A DNA stretch of 64,000 nt from contig OX344763.1 in NCBI GenBank assembly GCA_947034895.1, positions 6,326,501 to 6,390,500 of the forward strand. Reading direction: 5' to 3'. A model generated the notes under the pieces. The model saw only the letters and a list, made by a program, of their open reading frames with translations. It ran no database searches and was not told where the DNA came from. This document shows positions 47,028 through 57,974 of the stretch, one piece after another. Numbering within the stretch: the first letter of the stretch is position 1; each line of letters opens with the position of its first letter. Source of the stretch: Rhytidiadelphus loreus (taxonomy: Eukaryota; Streptophyta; Bryopsida; Hypnales; Hylocomiaceae). Both the position numbers and the translations under genes were made by a program.

Positions 47028-48345
47028 TTAATCCTTAAAGTCCCAAAGTCTCTTCAAGAGACAAATGCAATTTGGATATTCTTGTATCCTGATCTCACTG
47101 TTTGGCATGATATTTTAACTTTTTCTCAAGATAGGAAAACAAATTAGTTGGAATACAATTTTTATTTCAATTGGTGTCTAGAAGCAATAGTTGTTCTATT
47201 ATAAGCTCAAATTGGAGGTCTTGGGTAGTACCAAAAAATCATGATAACTCAAAATAAGATTAAATTTTTTTGTCTTTCATAGAAAATATTTTTATCTACA
47301 TGGAAAGATTCCATTCAATCTAATTGGACTAGTGATGAGAAAATTGAATTGTGGGGCAATCTAAGCATCTTCTTTAAAAAATGAATTATAAGATTTCATA
47401 CCTACTTCTACTTGATAAATTTTTATAGAATAAAAATGAAGTTTTTTTTTGTTTGAAGCTCAGGGGGTGCACTTAGTACTACTATAACAAACCACGTGCA
47501 AACAAGTGGTTTATAATAAACTATAATTTCAACCTAAAATTTTGAACATTATTTAATAATGACTATAGCTTTCTATTGCCAAAATTTCCAACTCAAATCA
47601 AATATGAAATGATTTCTAGAAGAGGTTGAAAATGAACTAAAATGTCATGTTTTTCAACTCAAATAATTATAGAGGACACATTTAGATGACCATTGAGTCA
47701 ATATTCAACTCAAAATGAGCTTTCAATAATGAGTTATTTTTAGGAATTTTTTGTTCATTTTTTAGACAATTTTTTTTAATATAATATAGGGGTGTGAAAG
47801 TTATTTTTCAGTTCTACAGTGTATCTTTTTACTTCAAAAATTTGTAACTAATTATTATTAACAAATAAAAATATCAATAATTCAAAACATAAACTTTCAA
47901 AGTAGGAAAATGTATTCATATTTATTTATTATTTATTTTTATTTAAAATTAAAAAAGTATATAGGGGGTCCAAAGTTTTGTTCGCATATGGTTTCTAATG
48001 GACACTCTAAATACCCCCCCCCCCGAGGTTTGAAATTTTCACAAATTTGCAACTCAATTATTCTACATAAAAATTTAGACTTTGAAATTTGTAGTGCGAA
48101 CATTTTAAATTGAAAAGATTCTAAGTCTTACAATCTAGTCATGTAAGGTACAAATTTTTTCCTTGATTTTGAACGCAAATATCTTGCAATCTATGAGGTC
48201 TAAGTTAATGGAATTTGTCTAGGGCATGATCCCACAATTAAATATGAATCAAAAACAAGTTTTTAATTTTTATGCTCTTTGGAGTAGAAATTTCAATTTT
48301 GAGTGTTTTTTGATGAAAAAAAGGCTTTAGAACTTTAGGGGTTAA
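47028..48345 (-). mobile_element. TTAA-ended repeat family, reverse copy interrupted by a MITE
   Basis: Read on the minus strand, it starts at 48345 with TTAACCCCTAAAGTTCTAAAG and ends at 47028 with GGGACTTTAAGGATTAA. The right-hand landmarks (CACCAATTGAAATAAAAATT, TCCTATCTTGAGAAAAAG) are in family order. The MITE at 47459-48027, with its 8-bp duplication, sits inside. Removing it leaves about 741 bp of family sequence, so the MITE arrived later. Confidence 0.78.
47459..48027. mobile_element. MITE with 47-bp TIRs, copy 2, nested
   Basis: Homologous over its full length to 40752-41314. It begins CTCAGGGGGTGCACTTAG and ends in a C-rich, partly slipped terminus (CCCCCGAG). The flanks GTTTGAAG (47451-47458) and GTTTGAAA (48028-48035) agree at 7 of 8 bases, confirming the borders. 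It is inserted inside a reverse copy of the TTAA-ended family. Confidence 0.9.
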
Positions 48346-49177
48346 AAATTCATAACTTATAAGTACAATGTCTAAATAATGCATGCTTAAGTGTGTTGAA
48401 ATCCTCTTACAATTTTCAATTGGATCTAACAACAATTTAATTATTTATAATGACAATAACTATCATCAATTTTAATGAGTGATGATTATAGGTGTGCATA
48501 CTACAATAGAGACTTTAGAGAACTTCCATTTCTATTTGGAGGGTTAGTCATTACTAAAAAAATTGATGTCCATTCTACCATAGTTTTGTTAATAAATAGG
48601 GTTAGTTAGAATGTCTTAATTCTAACACTTTTTAGCATATTTTTTAATTATTATGTAGGATGAATGTCCTCATGAATGTGTCACATTAGTTATCAACTAC
48701 CACATTGTCAAATTTTATTATTACTATTATTATATTTACTATTATTATTCAAAATCCATCACGTAGACTACCATTTAGGCAAAACTTTCCACACAAGCTG
48801 GGCTGCCACATCAGCAGACCCTACTTATAGTGTATAGTCGGCCCATTGATACCGTATAATTCATTAGTTTCCAAAGCAGATTCTATACTTTAGAATCTAG
48901 GGTAGAAAACTCAACACTATATTGAAAATAATTCAATAAATTAACCAATCGAATTCTTAATACCACTTATTTTGGTGTTCAAAGAGATTAAAAGACAAGC
49001 TCCTTATACAAATGAGGCGATAGGTTGTAGAACAATCCAAGTGGGGTATGTAAATTAGGATTATTAGGAGCTCAATTGCTCATAGTTAAGTCAAAAGTTG
49101 GAATTGTGGTTAATGTAGAATTTCAGACCTCATTTAGATAGTGTAGAATAATTTTATTCAAACAACCTTGAACTAAG
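48346..49177. other. AT-rich spacer, no gene recognised
   Basis: Nothing supported; ATT/ATTATT-rich runs at 48715-48750. Confidence 0.5.
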
Positions 49178-50110
49178 TTAACCCCTAAAGTCCCAAGGCC
49201 ATTTTTCTGTCAAAAACCACTCAAAACTGCCATTTCTACTGCGTTGGTCCCAAAAAACAAAAAAAATACTTTTTTTGGAATTGAACCGTAGGATCTTGAA
49301 CTTTACTTGTTTTAGATCATGTGGTAAAAATTTCATGAAGTTTGACCGTACAGATTGAGAGATATGAGCATTCAAAGTTGAAAAAACAAGTTTTTTTGAA
49401 CACTGGACTGCAATTTTAGATGACTTTGATCTCTATTTGTGGAAAAAAATTACACTGTGGAGTTTGAATTTAAAATTTATTGTGTTGAAGAATTGAATTG
49501 GGAGTCTTGGAAAAAAATTTCAAAAAATAACAACTTGATTTTCATACTTCAAAAAATTGTCAAGTAGAAGTAGGTCCAAGATTGAAAGAAAAACTAAATT
49601 GATAATAGCTCTTAGATGGGATTGAAATACAATAATCACAACGGTGAGATTGTTCTAACAAGCAAATTTAACCTTTTCAAAAAAAAAAATTTGAAAAAAT
49701 TTGAAAATTGCATTCTGAGATGAATCCTACAAGTTTTTTTTTCCAAAAAGATACTTAGATTGCCCGAAAAATAAGATTGTTCATAACTTTCACATCACTA
49801 ATCAAAATGGAATGAATCAAAGCTTTAGATGTAGACAAAAACATTATCTTTGAGAAAAAAAATTTAAAAAAATTTATTTTGAATTTTTGCAATATTTTTT
49901 GTGCTGCCCGCCGAGTTCAGTTTCAAGCTTTTTGTGGTATAACTTTTGCTTCCGGGCACCGATTGAAATAAAAATTATATTCCCACAAAGCTTATCAGAT
50001 TTTCTATCTTCAAAAAAAGTTTCAAAAAATTAGGGTTAAATTTCAGCCCATAGGAACCTGCCCGAATTCCAAATTGTCCCCCGAGGGGACAATGGGACTT
50101 TAGGGGTTAA
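49178..50110 (+). mobile_element. TTAA-ended repeat family, best-preserved copy
   Basis: The termini are perfect: TTAACCCCTAAAGTCCCA at 49178-49195 and its exact inverse TGGGACTTTAGGGGTTAA at 50093-50110. The element is 933 bp and has no open frame of note. The flanks outside TTAA differ (AAG on the left, TGT on the right). TTAA is its own complement, so it may be either the target duplication (as in piggyBac) or the outermost TIR bases. The interior landmarks used to find the other copies come from this one. Confidence 0.85.
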
Positions 50111-50219
50111 TGTGAAGAATCAAGATAACTTTCATCTCCAAAAATCCTTTTGAGATTTTGAGACTTCAATCAAAAGTAATGAACAAATTTCAGTGAAGGG
50201 TTGGAAGGGACATTTTTTT
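50111..50219. other. Short spacer between repeat copies
   Basis: No feature seen. Confidence 0.4.
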
Positions 50220-50797
50220 TGACAATTTCAAACATGAGACAAGATGTACTAGTCATTTAAATTACTTATGCTACAATGAGGAAACAAAATTATTTGAAAT
50301 TCAAGTAGTGAAAGTTTAGAGACAAACATTTGGAATATGTGGGAACATTTCAAAAACTTTGACTTTACAAATTGCAAGATAATAGGGCTTGAAGTTCAAA
50401 AAATATATTTTTTTGAACTCCTCTTAGAGAGTCAAGTTTGATTCCTCTTAGAATGTGATTTGAGAACTAAAATTTGTTTTTAGGTGGACAATTGTATGCC
50501 ATATTCTATTAGTTACATACATGCCAAATTCCAGAAGTTGATGGGTTTTTTTTTTGCAAAAGATGTCTTAGAGATGCCCAAATAGCTGAAGCTATCCAAA
50601 TTATTTCAGACATCATAACTTTTGATCCCATCACCTAAATGGGATTTTTTTTTATATTCCTGCTAAAGCATGTGTGTTATACATGTTAACACCTTGTGTC
50701 AAAATTTTCGAGAACATCCGACCAAAATTGACTACATAGAACCCCTCTTGAGTTTTCAAGTATCCGTGGAACGAACACTTGCTCCTTTAGGGGTCAA
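50220..50797 (+). mobile_element. TTAA-ended repeat family, divergent subfamily copy
   Basis: The right half (ACATCATAACTTTTGATCCC, TACATGTTAACACCTTGTGT, GACTACATAGAACCCCTC, then GCTCCTTTAGGGGTCAA) matches the variant at 35500-35699 rather than the 49178 type. The left limit is approximate. Confidence 0.55.
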
Positions 50798-52095
50798 GAA
50801 AAAAAGCTTCTAGAAACCGACAAAACGTCATCTACTCTAGCTCTGTTCGTAACATTTTTTCCCAATGAGGCAGGGGGGCTCTTTTGCATTCTTGAAAAGT
50901 GAGCAAAATGGTCTTACATGGCTCCTCAACCAACCCCCTGATCCTTAAATTAACTCAAAGTCTCTCCCACCCATCTAAGGAGAGCATATGGTAATACGGC
51001 TTTTGCAGCATGGGGAGGACCGTTGCCTGGTTGGTGGTGTAACTTAAACCGACCCTGAGTGAGCTTTCTGAACTATGGAGCCCCCTACTAGGCAGGTCCG
51101 TTTCAATTGATTTTTATGTTGTCCATCTCACTGAGATTATTCTCTGCCTCGGTAAGCTCATTTGATACTAAATAATACTAAATCAACAGTACTTTGATGC
51201 TGAAAAACATTCAAGAATTCTTTGCTAAGCTTATCTTATGTAGTCCCAAGTTTTGCTACAAACTTGAATCAGGCACGATATGAATTAGGTAAACTCGTGA
51301 AAGATGCGGCTCCCCATGACTAAGGTAGTCACCAAAACTGCTCCAATTGTTGGACCAATAGGTGCATTTTTTGTTTGTACAGTGAACAATGAAGCCATCC
51401 ATCGACCACTTTTCAACTTGAACGTCCTTCAAGGTGATTAAACTTGGGATCATGTCTACCATGCACCAATGTGGGCTTTTTTTTTGGAGGACAAGGGTTG
51501 CATGAGTACAAGCATGTAATGTTGTTCGAATGTGCAATGGAAAAAGTGGTAAGGTATGTGTGTCCATAATCATCACTGGTCAATACTCAACACCTACATT
51601 TGGACAAAAAAGGAATACTACAATTTAAAAATTGATGACACATGATGTACTAGAATTATGAGAGTGTTAATATTGATCTTTTTGGATATTTACAAATTGT
51701 AAATGTGACAATTAAGTTGAAGTTGAAGATGCCTAATTATGCTATTTTAAGCTATTAATATTGATCCACTTGGATTACATAGTTCATTATAGTAAGAAAG
51801 ATTTGGTAGTTCTTTGTTGTAGCTATGATGGAATTGAAAAAATGTTCACCCTCAAAACTTAAAAAGCCCTATATTCTTGTTGTTGATGTCTAGGCAATGT
51901 CAATTTTTGTGACAAATTGCCAAAAATATTTATACTGATACCACACCTACATACAATAGTTTGAAATTTCATACTTTATACATGCAATATTCAAATGATG
52001 CATGCTGAAGTCCTTTGGAATCCTTGTCCACTTGCCAACAAGATTCAATAAAAATGATTTATGAGTAATAATAGAAAGTATGTTCACTTGCTATT
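50798..52095. other. Spacer, no gene recognised
   Basis: A 106-codon minus-strand frame (51576-51256) is His/Thr-rich at its start and has no recognisable family. A GC-richer patch at 50850-51120 has tRNA-like phrases but no foldable tRNA. Confidence 0.4.
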
Positions 52096-52663
52096 AAGGT
52101 AACTACACCTGCAATTGTACAAATAAGCAATTCATCATGGTTTCCATTATCATATTGATAAACTTTTTGTGGGGTCTTCTTGTTAATCAAAAGGAGATTC
52201 TAGTGATTCTCTTAGAATCCATTTTTTGGACATTGTATGAATAAACTACTAATTTTCAAAGTATTGAAAATAAATATATTTCTAAAACTGACCATAAACT
52301 CTCATGAATAGAGTAGCCAATCCATTTCTAATCACCCCCCCATTTGGGTAGTACATGCTAGTCTATTTCCATGCAAGTATGAGATGAGTAAGTGATCAGG
52401 AATGTCGCATTATGATTAGGCTACAAGGCTCTTGATTTTGTAACCAACCTTTGTAACCAATGTTTTGGGAAATACAATTTTGAAAAATTATGGAGTCCTC
52501 TTGAAATCTATTTTTGGATACGGGAAAATATTTCCACTCAACATATTTGTGCTCCAAATATGCCTCATTGCGAAAATGGGTTGGCTCCCTCAAGTGGCAA
52601 TGCATTTTTGGAAAGAATGTGGGTGGTTTTAGAAAGTGGTCAAAATTAGGTGCAGTTACCTTT
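52096..52663. mobile_element. TIR element of the GGTAACTACACCT family, long copy
   Basis: Left AAGGTAACTACACCTGCAATT and right, read inversely, AAGGTAACTGCACCTAATTTTG define the borders. The first half is related to the shorter element at 15396-15678, including TTTTGTGGGGTCTTCTTG and CAAAGTATTGAAAATA. It is 568 bp and non-coding. No target duplication is certain. Confidence 0.72.
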
Positions 52664-53910
52664 GTGTTGGTTAGGGGTGCACATACCTTAGGGCAACATG
52701 CCGTTGACTGAGTCTATTTCCTTCTTGTGATTGATGGATTTCGTCTCTCCAATAACTTCAGTTCATCTCCGCAGCAGACGGACACATCTAGTGACGAACA
52801 GAAAAGGATCAGTCGAACTTACTAATAGTACCTCTTCTAGTCCATCAAACAGCCAGCCAGAAGGACGGACGAAATCACGAATGAAACCAGTCAGAACGCC
52901 ACGCAATTTTTTCCGTCGTCCCCTGGTGGCCCCCACGAGCGAACGAAATCACGTGGGCGTTACTCAACTTCCGTCCGAATGGACGAAGAAGGAGCCTCCC
53001 CCTCCACTACGAACCCTGAACCTGGACACACAGACAGACAGCAGCATGCCATGACCAGATGCCTGTCGATCGGTGTCAGTGGGGGCCAACGCAACCAACG
53101 CTGTTGTTGCGCGCACTGGGGGCCGCCACAACAGACGCCTCCCCCGCTCTCTTTCCTTCTTTCTTCCTCAGCCCCCGGCATTGATAAGTCCTGTGAGCTT
53201 GCATTCCCATTTCCAGTCCTTGACTTTCGTTCGACGGCATTGGCATTGTTGGTTGGGAGGTTTGTAACGGCGCTCGTAGCTTGTTGTGGGACAGTTGCAT
53301 CGGATGACTTGTGGGGTTCTGCTCTTCGGTAAATTCAAGGAGTGGGAGTATCTCATGTTGCATCCTGCTTGAAGATGTGTGTGGTTTGATTGAATAAAAA
53401 AAAGCTTTGTAGTAGTACAGTCGTAGTCATGGTAGTACAATCATAGTCGTAGTAGTACAGTTCGAAGTAAGGTCTGTACTTCGCAAAGAGTTGAGGAGAA
53501 AACACCGCAGTGGTTGTTGGTTCCCTTTTTGCGTACTGGGGACGGAGTTTGGAAGGTGAGTGCAGGGATCGGGGTCTACATTTGGTGGGCTTTTGAATGC
53601 GAATTGAGGTCATGTGAGAGGATGTGGTGTTATGCGAGGGTATTTGGTGTTTTGGGGGGTCTTTCAGGTTGGTGGCAAGTTCGAGGATTTGGGGATATGT
53701 CGCGTGACATTTCTTTGTACTTAGGAAATGTGAAATACGTGTGGTCTTGGTGTTTTGGACGGCAAGGATCGTGACAGTGATGGTTGGTGGACCATAGGGC
53801 TGACGCAGGACTCTGTCTTCTGTCTTCCTTGTGCAGAGTTTTTCTTTGTTCTTGCGGGATCTTAAAGTTGAAGCCGATTTGGGTGCGGAAGTGGAAGTAA
53901 TTGGAGCACA
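52664..53910 (+). promoter_or_regulatory. Promoter, 5' UTR and a likely 5' UTR intron of the bZIP gene
   Basis: GC content rises from about 52700 and many antiparallel open frames appear, as expected for non-coding GC-rich DNA. An AAG|GTGAGT donor at 53556 and a CTTCCTTGTGCAG acceptor ending at 53836 fit an intron inside the 5' UTR, leaving 74 untranslated bases before the ATG at 53911. Frames at 52731-53054, 52979-53332 and 53353-53919 (minus) show no family features. Confidence 0.45.
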
Positions 53911-56342
53911 ATGTGCCACGGGTTGATTGATCAGCGGGCCACAATTTCTGTGCCCGATTTCCTTCGGTGAGCGTCGTTTTTCCTACTTCTCTGGGTCCTA
54001 GAGTGTTGGTGCTAGAGTCATGGTGTATGGAGGAGAGCAGTTTTTTTCATATGTGTGGTTCTCTCTATAAAAGGTCATGTCATGCATTTGTCGGAGTGTT
54101 CGTTGATGTTTGCTAGGAGATCTTTATGTGGTCTGTTTGTGGAAATATGTTCAGTTTTCTGCTCCATTTGTGCTGTCTTCTTTTGAGATGCGAATATGGC
54201 TATGGCTATGGCCATGGCCGTGGTGTGCTCTCATAAATGTGGCTACGGCTTATTAACTCTTCCACGCTTGTGACATCAGGAACCAATGCTACCAGATATC
54301 TGACTATGAGAAAAACGAAGAGGGGTATCCAGTCGAGTACGGCAGTGGCACCATCGACTTGTCGATCCTCGAGGAGTCTTCGTTGCTGCCTGAGTCCTCA
54401 GAGTTATCTGAGGATGGGTTGGCTGATCTCGTCAATGAGTACTCCTCCGCAGTGAAGAAGTTTGATGCTGAAGATGTTGGGGAAGCTGACGCCCTGGCGT
54501 CCACTGGATCCCTCTCGACGTGGTTTGATTGCATCAAAGAGGACTTCTGCTCAGCGGCAGACTCAGTTACGAAGACGCCTCTTGTGGATGTCAAAGAGGA
54601 TAAGCTAACTGAAGATGTTGCACGTGAGCTGGTAACCAAGAGCAGGAAAGCTCGCAAGTCGGCAGTCAAAGAGCAGAGCCATGCACAGCACGACTCTGAG
54701 ATGGATGAAGGGGCTCCTGTCCTCATCGACGAGAAACGCAAAAGACGGTATGTGTTGTCGCTCTTGATTTGATTAGATTTTTTTGTTCTTTTGTTTTTGG
54801 AGTGGGAGTGTTCAGGAAAAGTTTCAGAGGTCACCGTCGATCGTCTCTAGTGTGTTCTTCCACAGCCACGGAAGTGATGGTCGGTTTGGTCTTCCGTCTT
54901 TAACTTTCTGGAAGTGGTTTGAATGTGGCCAACGATGTTCAATGGACAGGGAGAGAAAACCACACGCTACCACTTAGCATAAACTTTGGAAGAGCAATTC
55001 CCACTTCTGGGCCATTACCCTTTTGTGGGTGTTGCCCATTTTCCACATATTATTTGGGTCAACACATGGCCTCATGTAGCTTGGAAGAAGGTATTGCGTA
55101 GATGGTAGTGACCACTAAGGCTTGTGACTCTTGGTTTCTGCAGAATAGTCACAGCTATTGGATTATTTTCGTCACCCATCGGTGTGCCTAGTTTTACGCT
55201 TTCCATATCTGTTGCCAAGTTGTAAATTTTCTCCACGTCAAAATGGTGAGTTAGTTTTTTAAGACTTCTGTGGCGTTGATTTGTGCAGGATGTCCTCAAA
55301 TCGTGCATCGGCACAACGATCCAGGCAAAGGAAGCAGGAGCGTTTGGACGAGCTGGAAATTTTGGTATGTTCCTTTTGGTGTTTTTCTTTTTCGGTGATA
55401 TTTCTTGTTGAATTTGAGTGATGTTGTTTGTAAGGAAACATCTTTTTATCTGATATCAAAGTTGATATCCCTGCAGACTGCTCAATTGCGGTTGGAGAAC
55501 GCAACTCTCTCGCGCAAGTCGAAGATGGCTGAGCAGCTGGCGAAGAGACTCACGGTGGACAAGAACGAGTTGGCGAAGAAGGTGGAGGAGTTGAGAAAAC
55601 AACTGGAGGCGGCTCGACATGCGCTGAGCCATAGCTCGTCTGACTCTGGTGATGACAGTAACGTTTGCAACACCAGTGCGAACCCCGACTCTGGTGTCTG
55701 TGACATGGTAAGTAATTGTCCTTCTCAAGATGTCTGATCATTTAATATATTAGACCACAAAATTAAGAGGGGATTATTCCTATGATTCTTATTACCTATC
55801 GTTTTATTATTATTGGCCCTGGATCGAAGGGGAGGAGGCCTCTTGTGAGCTTGATGTGAGGAAGTTTGAGTAGGACCTTGTTTACAAACCGAGCTATTGC
55901 TACAGGGCCAGAGGCTCATGTAGCGTAGCTGCTTGTTTTTCTTTCTGTCCATCGACGTTGACCTGAAGCGTAGCTGCCTCCACTTTTCCTGTTCATCGAT
56001 GTTGACCTGAAGTGCGTCTCCTTCGCTTGCTTTACACGCAATTGACATGATACTACTGCCGCAATTGGAAATCAGGTTGAAGGAGGCGAAACTTCTGCTT
56101 TTAAGGTGGAAGCGAAAGCGGTGCCCAAGGGTACCAAAAACCCGGAGACCATTGGGACGATGATGGTTGATACCCGGAAGCGCAACCTCTCCACTACCGA
56201 CGAGGTGTCTCATGGCATCTTTCAGGACCTCTACGACGCAATTGACTCGGACCAGTTTGACGTGTGCCTTGGTGCTGAAGTAACGGAACTTCTGCGAGAG
56301 GAGTGGTACGGTTCCTTCACGGAGTGCCTGAATGCCCAGTGA
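53911..56342 (+). CDS. Plant bZIP transcription factor
   Basis: Five exons join with matching phase: 53911-53966, 54280-54747, 55289-55364, 55477-55707 and 56076-56342, giving about 365 residues. The basic region is assembled across exons 2 and 3 (EKRKRR then MSSNRASAQRSRQRKQERL) with invariant Asn179 and Arg187. The first zipper leucine is exactly ten residues after Arg187, and heptads run L197, L204, L211, A218, L225, L232, L239 into exon 4. The N-terminal part is acidic and Ser/Glu-rich (LEESSLLPESSEL, EDVGEADA), as in activation regions. The C-terminal exon ends EVTELLREEWYGSFTECLNAQ. It should bind ACGT-type sites as a dimer in the nucleus. The N-terminal exon is short and chosen because its phase-2 end fits exon 2. 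The acceptor before exon 5 has a poor pyrimidine tract. Subgroup not assigned. Confidence 0.9.
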
Positions 56343-57567
56343 AAGCCTTCCTGTTGCAGCCTCCTGTTGCAGGACACTGAAGATCGAGAGTAAATACACC
56401 TTCGAATTGTCGGCATCACTCGATGCTTTGAAACATCACACGTTCGAACAGATTAATGACTGTAATTTTCGTTTGTCGTAGTTTTTCATGTCTCCATCGA
56501 CAGACTTATCATCAGACGAGGAGACAATTTTGGGGGGATCTTCTTCATAATGGTGAAACATTCTGAAAGTGAGGTGCAATTCTTTTTGCGTCTGAGGAAT
56601 GTGTTGTAGTCGGTGCTTTTTGACTTCCATGTATCCTATTGATGCAACCTGTAATATAGGTGACTGGTGAATCAGTAGGGAGGAGTAGATTGAAGACCCA
56701 AGTTATTATTGTTTCTTGAGGTGGGTGCAACGCCGAAGTGTTGTGCTGTGATATCGCTGTTGTTGGTACGATTTTGGTGCTATCGTCTTGCCCACTGTGA
56801 CACTGAAACTTTGAAGCATTTGAACAATTTTGGAACTAGGCAACGTATGTATATATATCTTTGTTTGGAAATTCCGGTGTTTTGATGAGAATTGGGATTT
56901 GGAGCAGTGGCTATGGCGAGGTGATGTTGCATGCCTTCTCCGTCTCTGTAAATCTGGGACTGAAACGTAAAATCTGATAATCTAGATTTTCACTGTCCTG
57001 TGAAGACGGTAATTGCCGGCCACATCTGGTTTTGTTGAACCCAGGTTGCTAACTCCAAATTTTTTAATCAAGGGTGGAGAAATTGAAGAACTTATTTTGT
57101 ATTTCATAAATCGTTCTCACTAATTCGTGGTCGTGGATTTCAAATATAAGTTCAAATTTTCCAAATTTTCCTAATTTCATCACCTTGCTTTTTCCTTATG
57201 ATCAATTTCACAACACTGTTTAGCCGCGGGCTTTGGATAAAAAAGGTACCGTTCTGAAGATACTGGACATATTATGTGGGCTGGGCCATTTGAGGGAGCG
57301 GATCTGCTCAATTCCTACCTTTATACTTGCATTGGCTCATAATTCATAAATAACAATAATAATGGTCATAGCTTCTGTACTCATCTGCGCAGAATCTGAC
57401 GCGCTAGAAGCCCTCATAAGTCTTGTTTCCCCACCTTTGCTCATGACATATGACCAATAAATAGTCAAGTAGCCAATAAAGAATAAAGGTTCTTGTCAAG
57501 AGAATATTGTAAAGGTCTGAAGCACTTTTCATCCACATTTGAGAAGTGTCAAATCCCTAGGGGATAA
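56343..57567. other. 3' flank of the bZIP gene, then spacer
   Basis: The first 500-600 bases keep the gene's GC level and likely hold the 3' UTR. Minus-strand frames opposite exon 5 and here (55725-56399, 56436-56730) are shadows. After 57050 the sequence is AT-rich. Confidence 0.45.
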
Positions 57568-57971
57568 GAGTATCCCTACTAGTTGCTTTCCTATCTATAT
57601 CTCCATTGGGATGAAGGGGAGCCAAGATGGGGATAGGGTAGGCAAGCTCTCACTAATTCTTCTCTAAATTTTCAACTTAATGCTAAATAGAGGTAGGAAG
57701 AAGTTGAAACAAAACTACAAGAAATAGTAAAAGGCCAAATGTATAGTACCCCTACAAATTAGTGAAGCACAACTTATGTTGGAAAGGTGAAAAGTGGTTT
57801 ACGGATTATTCTATTTGAGTTTCCTATCCATTGTTCCGTATGGGGAATTCGGACCCTCCCTCTTAAAATTTTTAGGGATAGGGAATGTTGTTTGGGGTGG
57901 TGATGGTGTTCTTCCCTATCCAGATGAAATTCATTCAAGTAGGGATAGGAAAGCCATTGGTGGGGATGTTC
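57568..57971. mobile_element. PIF/Harbinger-like MITE, 404 bp, TAA target duplication
   Basis: Left GAGTATCCCTACTAGTTGCT and right, read inversely, GAACATCCCCACCAATGGCT, both continuing TTCCTATC, give 28-bp TIRs with about six mismatches. TAA flanks both ends (57565-57567 and 57972-57974). The 3-bp TWA duplication and a GAxCATCCC-type terminus fit the PIF/Harbinger superfamily. No transposase is encoded. Confidence 0.8.
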
Positions 57972-57974
57972 TAA

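Noticed and set aside
53353..53919. A 188-codon minus-strand frame upstream of the bZIP start
   Set aside because: Thr/Ser/Pro-rich without motifs; opposite to a plausible 5' UTR with an intron; neighbouring frames on both strands are also open, as in non-coding GC-rich DNA.
55725..56399. A 224-codon minus-strand frame opposite the last bZIP exon
   Set aside because: It spans an intron and exon 5 of the bZIP gene in antisense; no family features; taken as a shadow.
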